59,967 nucleotides of DNA from JAYZQT01 sp964412235 (lineage in GTDB: Bacteria > Pseudomonadota > Alphaproteobacteria > MPNO01 > UBA830), in NCBI GenBank assembly GCA_964412235.1, contig CAYPNT010000006.1, positions 1 through 59,967 on the forward strand, in the 5' to 3' direction. Shown here one piece after another: positions 55,451-59,967 of this stretch (its first letter is position 1; each line of letters opens with the position of its first letter). The position numbers and the translations under genes were made by a program. The notes under the pieces are model-generated. The model searched no databases and was not told where the DNA came from. It saw nothing but the letters and a program-made list of their open reading frames with translations.

Positions 55451-55625
55451 CTGTGTCGCCCCAATCTCTTTTAACGTCTCTCCAATGCTACGAACCCAAC
55501 ACGCGCGGGACAAGTGCTAGAACATTCTTGCTTGGATGTTTCTAGACCCAGCTACTGTGCTGGATTTTAGTGCATCATACCATGTTTGGCGAAAGGGTTT
55601 CGTACCTGATTTTCTGCGTTACTTT

Positions 55626-57119
55626 TTATGTGCCGCAAAAGGTGCGATATGGCACGTCTGATTTTGGGGCAGGCATCGAATAATTCACTCCTTCCGCCAC
55701 TTCATTGTAGGGCTTCGTTATTATCGACAGGAGCTCGGTAAACGGCGCCATGTCTGTGGCGTCAACCGCTGCCGTCAGTGCCGCCTCCACCTTGTGGTTC
55801 CTCGGGATGTACGTTGGGTTTGTTTGATCCATGGCGTCCGCAATCTGTTCGGGAGCACCTTCACTTTCCTTGAGCCGACGGACCCACCGGTTGACCCATT
55901 CTTTAAAGACCTTGGTGTTTTCGTATAAGCCTTCAGCTTCTTTGTTATTTTTTCGAAGTACTCCAGATAGGGTCCTAAAGGCCAATGTAAAGTCTATGCT
56001 GTCAGCATTTAGCAAGGTTAAAAAATCTTTTATGAGAGCGCCGTCTTCAGGGGTTGCTGTTTGGATCCCGATTTTCTTGCCCATCCCTGAAAGCCAATAG
56101 CTTTCATGAAGGGAAGGTATCGCACTAACCCGTTCGGTCAGTATGTTTACGGATTGGTCGGTATTTGGGTCTATGAGTGGAATTAACGTCTCCGCCAGGC
56201 GCGCAAGGTTCCAGACCAGAATGGATGGTTGGTTCCCAAAGGCATAACGCCCATGCGTGTCGATCGAACTGAAGACTGTTTTCGGGGAGTAAGTATCCAT
56301 AAAGGCGCACGGTCCATAATCGATTGTCTCGCCGGAGATCGTCATATTATCGGTGTTCATTACCCCGTGTATAAAGCCGACACCCATCCATTTTGCCACT
56401 AATGCCGCTTGGACGTCCGCGACCGCATCAAAAAATGCTAGGTAGGGATTGTCACCATCTTTGAGTTGCGGGTAGTGCCGTTCGATACAATAATCCGCGA
56501 GTGTTTTTACGTTCTGGGTGTCTTGCCGAGCCGCAAAATACTGGAATGTGCCAACTCTTATGTGGCTGGAGGCGACACGCGTCAGGACTGCTCCCGGTAA
56601 TACCGTCTCGCGATAGACCTCTTCGCCTGTTGTGACCGCTGCGAGTGCCCGGGTCGTCGGGATCCCTAATGCGTGCATGGCCTCGCCTATAAGGTATTCC
56701 CGCAATACCGGGCCAAGCGCGGCCTTGCCGTCACCGCCGCGTGAAAACGGCGTTTTACCAGAGCCCTTAAGTTGTATGTCGCGTCGGCATCCATTGCTAT
56801 CTATGACCTCGCCAAGTAAAAGCGCTCGCCCGTCGCCGAGCTGAGGGCTAAACCCGCCAAACTGATGGCCGGCATAAACTTGGGCGAGCGGCATTGAACC
56901 ATTAGGCATCTCGTTGCCAGAGAAGATTGCGGCGCCGGTCTCAGTATTGAGTGCACTCGCGTCAAGCCGTAATTCGTTTGCCAATTCGTTGTTGAACTGA
57001 AGAAGTCTGGGTGATTGTGCCTCGGCGGCTTTCCACGAAACGAAGAATGGCTCGAGGGTGCGCGCAAAGGTATTGTCAAAGTTAAATTCCGGAAGGGAGA
57101 GTTCACTCACTTCTGTCAT
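55626..57119 (-). CDS. selO: Protein adenylyltransferase SelO (YdiU family)
   Basis: The 497-residue protein matches SelO: YAGHQFGGFSPQLGDGRALLLGE near residues 84-106, the glycine loop QLKGSGKTPFSRGGDGKAALG, FIHGVMNTDNM, and a C-terminus ending FCGT with Cys in place of selenocysteine. SelO transfers AMP to Ser/Thr/Tyr residues in redox stress. It is the most ordinary housekeeping gene in this part and not evidently tied to catabolism. Confidence 0.95.
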   Translation of the reverse strand: MTEVSELSLPEFNFDNTFARTLEPFFVSWKAAEAQSPRLLQFNNELANELRLDASALNTETGAAIFSGNEMPNGSMPLAQVYAGHQFGGFSPQLGDGRALLLGEVIDSNGCRRDIQLKGSGKTPFSRGGDGKAALGPVLREYLIGEAMHALGIPTTRALAAVTTGEEVYRETVLPGAVLTRVASSHIRVGTFQYFAARQDTQNVKTLADYCIERHYPQLKDGDNPYLAFFDAVADVQAALVAKWMGVGFIHGVMNTDNMTISGETIDYGPCAFMDTYSPKTVFSSIDTHGRYAFGNQPSILVWNLARLAETLIPLIDPNTDQSVNILTERVSAIPSLHESYWLSGMGKKIGIQTATPEDGALIKDFLTLLNADSIDFTLAFRTLSGVLRKNNKEAEGLYENTKVFKEWVNRWVRRLKESEGAPEQIADAMDQTNPTYIPRNHKVEAALTAAVDATDMAPFTELLSIITKPYNEVAEGVNYSMPAPKSDVPYRTFCGT

Positions 57120-57565
57120 AATAACCTTTCAGGTTCACTGGCGTCGTGTTCAAGAATGTCCATCTAAACCGATCAATAGTATACGAGGGGTTCAAAGTAT
57201 AGATTGATTAAAGGATATAGGGCTTTAATCATCAGATGACGCCTAAAACTATTTAAGTTGTGTCTCATGTATTTTCCAGACAGACTAACTGTGCATGCAA
57301 CAAAAGAAACGTTGTGTTTAACATGGACGATTAGGTATCGGTCCGGTGCCTTAAACGTTTTGAACCAAGATTTCTGGGCTGCGTCGGTCCCCGAAGATGC
57401 CAGGGGGAAGCGAACTAAGTCCTGATCAAATTCTTTAATTCAAACGGAGATATGTGGGTATTTCGGAATTGAGTTTGCGTGATCTGGTCGACACCTCGGA
57501 CGAAGCGTTAAAGTATATGCCTGTACCATAAAACTAGACAACGAATGACAATTAAAGGAGGAAAC
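57120..57565. other. Intergenic region of about 445 bp between divergent genes
   Basis: No gene is supported here: the antisense open frame 57440-57814 overlaps the next gene and has no family resemblance. GATTAAAG (57206-57213) and CTTTAATC (57223-57230) form an eight-base inverted repeat with a nine-base centre that could be an operator for selO. The region precedes a strong AGGAGG at 57557. Confidence 0.5.
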
Positions 57566-58801
57566 ATGTCCGCGAAGTCTGATGGCCGGATGAAAAGGTG
57601 GCAGGAACAGCGTTGGGTCTTGGATGCTGTTATCAACACTGTTGGTGTCGAATGGGATCAACCTCGTATAGCCTATATGAGTGCGCCCGCCGCACCTCAC
57701 TCCGTACCGGAGTTTCGGGCAACTGCCGCACGGATTAAACGGGTTTCCGATTTTGCGAGGGAGTTTAGTAACGCAGCGAGACGTCGTGAGCAGAAAGCAA
57801 AGAGTTTTGAGCAAACAGGCAGGTCCGTCGCGGCACGGGAAAGTTATCTGACCGCGTCCTTACTTTGGGCGACGGCACGCTGGCCAATTTTTGAAAAGAC
57901 CGCGACGTTAGAAGAATTAGAAATAAGAATGAACCACTGCTACGAGAAGTTTTCCGAGTATTCAGCGCACCCTGTGGAGGTTGTAAAAATCCCCTTTGAA
58001 GGAAAAGAACTACCAGCGTATCTGCATCTGCCACACGAGCCTTCTGCTGGTGAAAGGTTTCCGTGTGTGATTAATATCCCGGGCATGGATTCGAGTAAGG
58101 AAAATGGTGTTTCCATGTATGGGGACGCCTATCTAGAGAGGGGGTGCGCTGTATTAACAATTGACGGGCCCGGACAAGCAGAAAGTGTCACGTTGGGTAT
58201 ATTTGTGTCAGAAAATAATCACATGGATGCTGCGCGGGTGACACTCGATTGGCTATGCCGACATCCGGCAATTGATACGGATAATATTTGTGTGAGAGGA
58301 ACCAGCTTTGGGAGTTTTTGGGGGCTACAGTGGGCGGCAGCATTAGGGGACAAAATTAAGGGCGTCGCTGTTACTGGTGTGTGCCATGAACCAGGGTGTA
58401 ACACGATCTTTAATATGGCTTCTCCGTCCTTTAAGCTTCGTTACATGTTTATGGCCGACTATGACGATGAAGCAGAGTTTGATGTGTTTGCTGAAACTCT
58501 AGACCTCAGACCAACAGTGCCTGATATAAAGTGTCCTGTTCTGATTATCGCGGGTGAAGAAGACCAGTTGAGCCCTCTTGAGTGCAGTTACGATCTTTTC
58601 GAGCGAATAAAGACACCGAAAGAGATCCTCGTATACGAAGGTTCAAATCACTCAGTAACAGATGCACCGTCGATCGCATTCGGAGAAAATCCTCGGGTGT
58701 ATTCGGCTGACTGGATTTTAGATCGGATTAAAGGACAGCCGGCAATCTCGATGAAATCTTGGGTTGATAGCCGCGGAATTAGATCTGAGATTAAGGTTTG
58801 A
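57566..58801 (+). CDS. Alpha/beta hydrolase of the FrsA/DHPON-hydrolase type
   Basis: A 411-residue hydrolase with a helical N-terminal region (AARRREQKAKSFEQTGR, LLWATARWPIFEK) before the core. Catalytic residues are Ser in RGTSFGSF, Asp in GEEDQLSP and His in GSNHSVTD. Layout and motifs match the protein at 12034. AGGAGG lies five bases before the ATG at 57566, making it the start; an ATG at 57545 is upstream. Confidence 0.85.
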   Translation: MSAKSDGRMKRWQEQRWVLDAVINTVGVEWDQPRIAYMSAPAAPHSVPEFRATAARIKRVSDFAREFSNAARRREQKAKSFEQTGRSVAARESYLTASLLWATARWPIFEKTATLEELEIRMNHCYEKFSEYSAHPVEVVKIPFEGKELPAYLHLPHEPSAGERFPCVINIPGMDSSKENGVSMYGDAYLERGCAVLTIDGPGQAESVTLGIFVSENNHMDAARVTLDWLCRHPAIDTDNICVRGTSFGSFWGLQWAAALGDKIKGVAVTGVCHEPGCNTIFNMASPSFKLRYMFMADYDDEAEFDVFAETLDLRPTVPDIKCPVLIIAGEEDQLSPLECSYDLFERIKTPKEILVYEGSNHSVTDAPSIAFGENPRVYSADWILDRIKGQPAISMKSWVDSRGIRSEIKV

Positions 58802-58870
58802 GAAGTCGGTAATGTTATCTCTATTAATATTTTCGGATGCGGAATCTGGAAGAAAGCGTTAAACCATTAC

Positions 58871-59401
58871 ATGGAATTTTTAAACCAAAAGGTAAATCAG
58901 ATGGATTTAGACAAAAAGAAAATAGCACTACGTATGATACCGTATGGTATCTATGTGTTGACCGCCAAGGAAGGTGACGAAATAGCAGCTGCAACAGTGA
59001 ATTGGGTAACCCAGACATCATTTGAACCGCCGCTCGTTGTGGTTGGCGTGAAAGCGGATTCTGGGGCTTTGGAAATTCTGAAAAAAGCAGGGAGTTTTGC
59101 TCTTAATATGCTTGGAAAAGGTCAGCAAGGCGCAGCTTTTGCATTTTTTAAACCTGCGGAACACGCGGATGGAAAGATTAGCGGTGAGTCATATAAAGAA
59201 GGATCATCAGGTGCGCCGTTATTAAATTCAGCGCCCGCTTGTGTTGAGTTTAATGTTGCTGAAATAGTTGAGCGTGGGGACCATCATATCGTTATAGGTG
59301 AGGCTGTTGACGTTCATACCAACATTGAGATTGAGGGGCGTCCAGATGAAGCGGTTTTGCATATGCGGGACCTTGGCGATTCAGTTTTTTATGGCGGGTA
59401 G
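58871..59401 (+). CDS. Flavin reductase family protein (HpaC/RutF-like)
   Basis: The 176-residue split-barrel FMN protein shows IPYGIYVLTA, AATVNWVTQTSFEPPLVVVG and SFALNMLGKGQQ, typical of the reductase component of two-component monooxygenases. It may serve the group D monooxygenase at 29867 and the RutA-like enzyme at 45726. The start could also be the ATG at 58901. It is transcribed 69 bases after the hydrolase. Confidence 0.87.
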   Translation: MEFLNQKVNQMDLDKKKIALRMIPYGIYVLTAKEGDEIAAATVNWVTQTSFEPPLVVVGVKADSGALEILKKAGSFALNMLGKGQQGAAFAFFKPAEHADGKISGESYKEGSSGAPLLNSAPACVEFNVAEIVERGDHHIVIGEAVDVHTNIEIEGRPDEAVLHMRDLGDSVFYGG

Positions 59402-59419
59402 GCCATGTAGGGGTCGGCT

Positions 59420-59821
59420 GTGGTTGATATAAAAGGGGTCGCTCATTTTAGTATTCCAGTGAGTGACGTTGCAAAAAGCACAAAATTCTACACGGAAATT
59501 GTGGGCTGCCGGCACCTATCTACTGTAGCGAGAGGTGAGATGGCTTTCTTGGATGCTGCTGGGGTGTGTGTAATATTAGTTCAACGTGCGGCGCCGATTA
59601 ACACTTGTTTCGAAGACCATAATGGCGTCCACCATTCATTCATTATTGATGGAGATAAATATCAGTCGGCACTCGATCATCTTCGGGAGAATGATGTAGA
59701 AATAACATTTGAGGAAGATCGGCAGGGCGGCGTGGTTAATGGCCCTCGTGCATATTTCCGTGACCCGGATGGAACCGTTTTGGAGTATATTGACCTGACT
59801 AATTACGCGGGAAACAATTGA
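59420..59821 (+). CDS. VOC-superfamily protein (glyoxalase fold)
   Basis: A 133-residue protein with paired metal-binding modules: His9 in GVAHFSIPVSDV, His in GVHHSFIID, and Glu in VLEYIDL. That His-His-Glu set fits glyoxalase I-like isomerases or dioxygenases. The start is GTG, 18 bases after the flavin reductase stop, suggesting a three-gene unit with the hydrolase. Confidence 0.83.
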   Translation: MVDIKGVAHFSIPVSDVAKSTKFYTEIVGCRHLSTVARGEMAFLDAAGVCVILVQRAAPINTCFEDHNGVHHSFIIDGDKYQSALDHLRENDVEITFEEDRQGGVVNGPRAYFRDPDGTVLEYIDLTNYAGNN

Positions 59822-59918
59822 CGTTTCTAAAAGGTATTATTTTTTACTAAGGATAGGGTACGATTACGAAAATTAGTTGGTCGCTGCTCGGGTAAAACTG
59901 TTATAAGAAATTGATAAT

Positions 59919-59967
<49 letters not shown>

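Noticed and set aside
57440..57814. A 124-residue open frame antisense to the hydrolase start
   Set aside because: It overlaps a well-supported gene with a strong ribosome site and has no recognisable domain.

Overview
The window is about 60 kb of closely packed catabolic and transport genes with a moderate GC content (by eye). It most likely comes from an alphaproteobacterium, plausibly a marine or other free-living oligotroph. The best lineage clue is a short NDUFS4-type complex I accessory protein at 41031, typical of Alphaproteobacteria and mitochondria. Many TRAP-family transporters fit a carboxylate-scavenging lifestyle. No phage gene, transposase, CRISPR array, rRNA or recognisable transcription regulator is visible. 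One tRNA-Arg(TCT) starts at the right edge.

Layout. (1) 1-1329: a pentapeptide-repeat exported protein broken by an apparent one-base deletion. (2) 1913-11868: a ten-gene run on the + strand holding hydantoinase/acetone-carboxylase-type subunits A and B, a small zinc-ribbon gamma-like subunit, an isochorismatase-fold amidohydrolase, a complete molybdenum hydroxylase (FAD, FeS and Mo subunits) and a two-subunit TPP enzyme. (3) 12034-16959: an alpha/beta hydrolase divergent from a second complete molybdenum hydroxylase (order Mo, FAD, FeS). (4) 16971-24557: a Rieske oxygenase with an NTF2-fold protein, an HdrB-like cysteine-rich protein with a MetE-like zinc protein, a two-subunit Rieske dioxygenase, and an NTF2-flavin monooxygenase fusion. 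(5) 24625-29606: MFS and EamA transporters and an orphan molybdenum hydroxylase large subunit. (6) 29867-34555: a group D flavin monooxygenase, an amidohydrolase and a luciferase-like enzyme, facing a metallo-beta-lactamase-fold hydrolase. (7) 34747-40849: a TAXI-TRAP transporter, a VOC protein, an amidohydrolase and a TctC-type binding protein. (8) 41031-51029: the NDUFS4 protein, a DUF2817 peptidase, two related TRAP systems, a RutA-like luciferase-family monooxygenase and a cyclase. (9) 51176-59967: a CocE-like hydrolase, two SDRs, a Rieske oxygenase, SelO, a second DHPON-type hydrolase, a flavin reductase, a VOC protein and the tRNA.

Taken together the window encodes uptake of organic acids or small aromatics (four tripartite systems), hydroxylation of N-heteroaromatic or aromatic rings (three molybdenum hydroxylase large subunits, three Rieske oxygenases, several flavin monooxygenases), ring opening (hydantoinase-type ATPases, RutA-like, cyclase, amidohydrolases, VOC, C-C hydrolases), and removal of carbamoyl or carboxyl groups (isochorismatase fold, TPP decarboxylase). 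I cannot name the substrate. The most promising undescribed unit is the 1913-11868 operon, where an ATP-dependent hydantoinase/carboxylase with a gamma-like subunit, an amidohydrolase, a molybdenum hydroxylase and a ComDE-like TPP enzyme are joined, mostly with overlapping genes.
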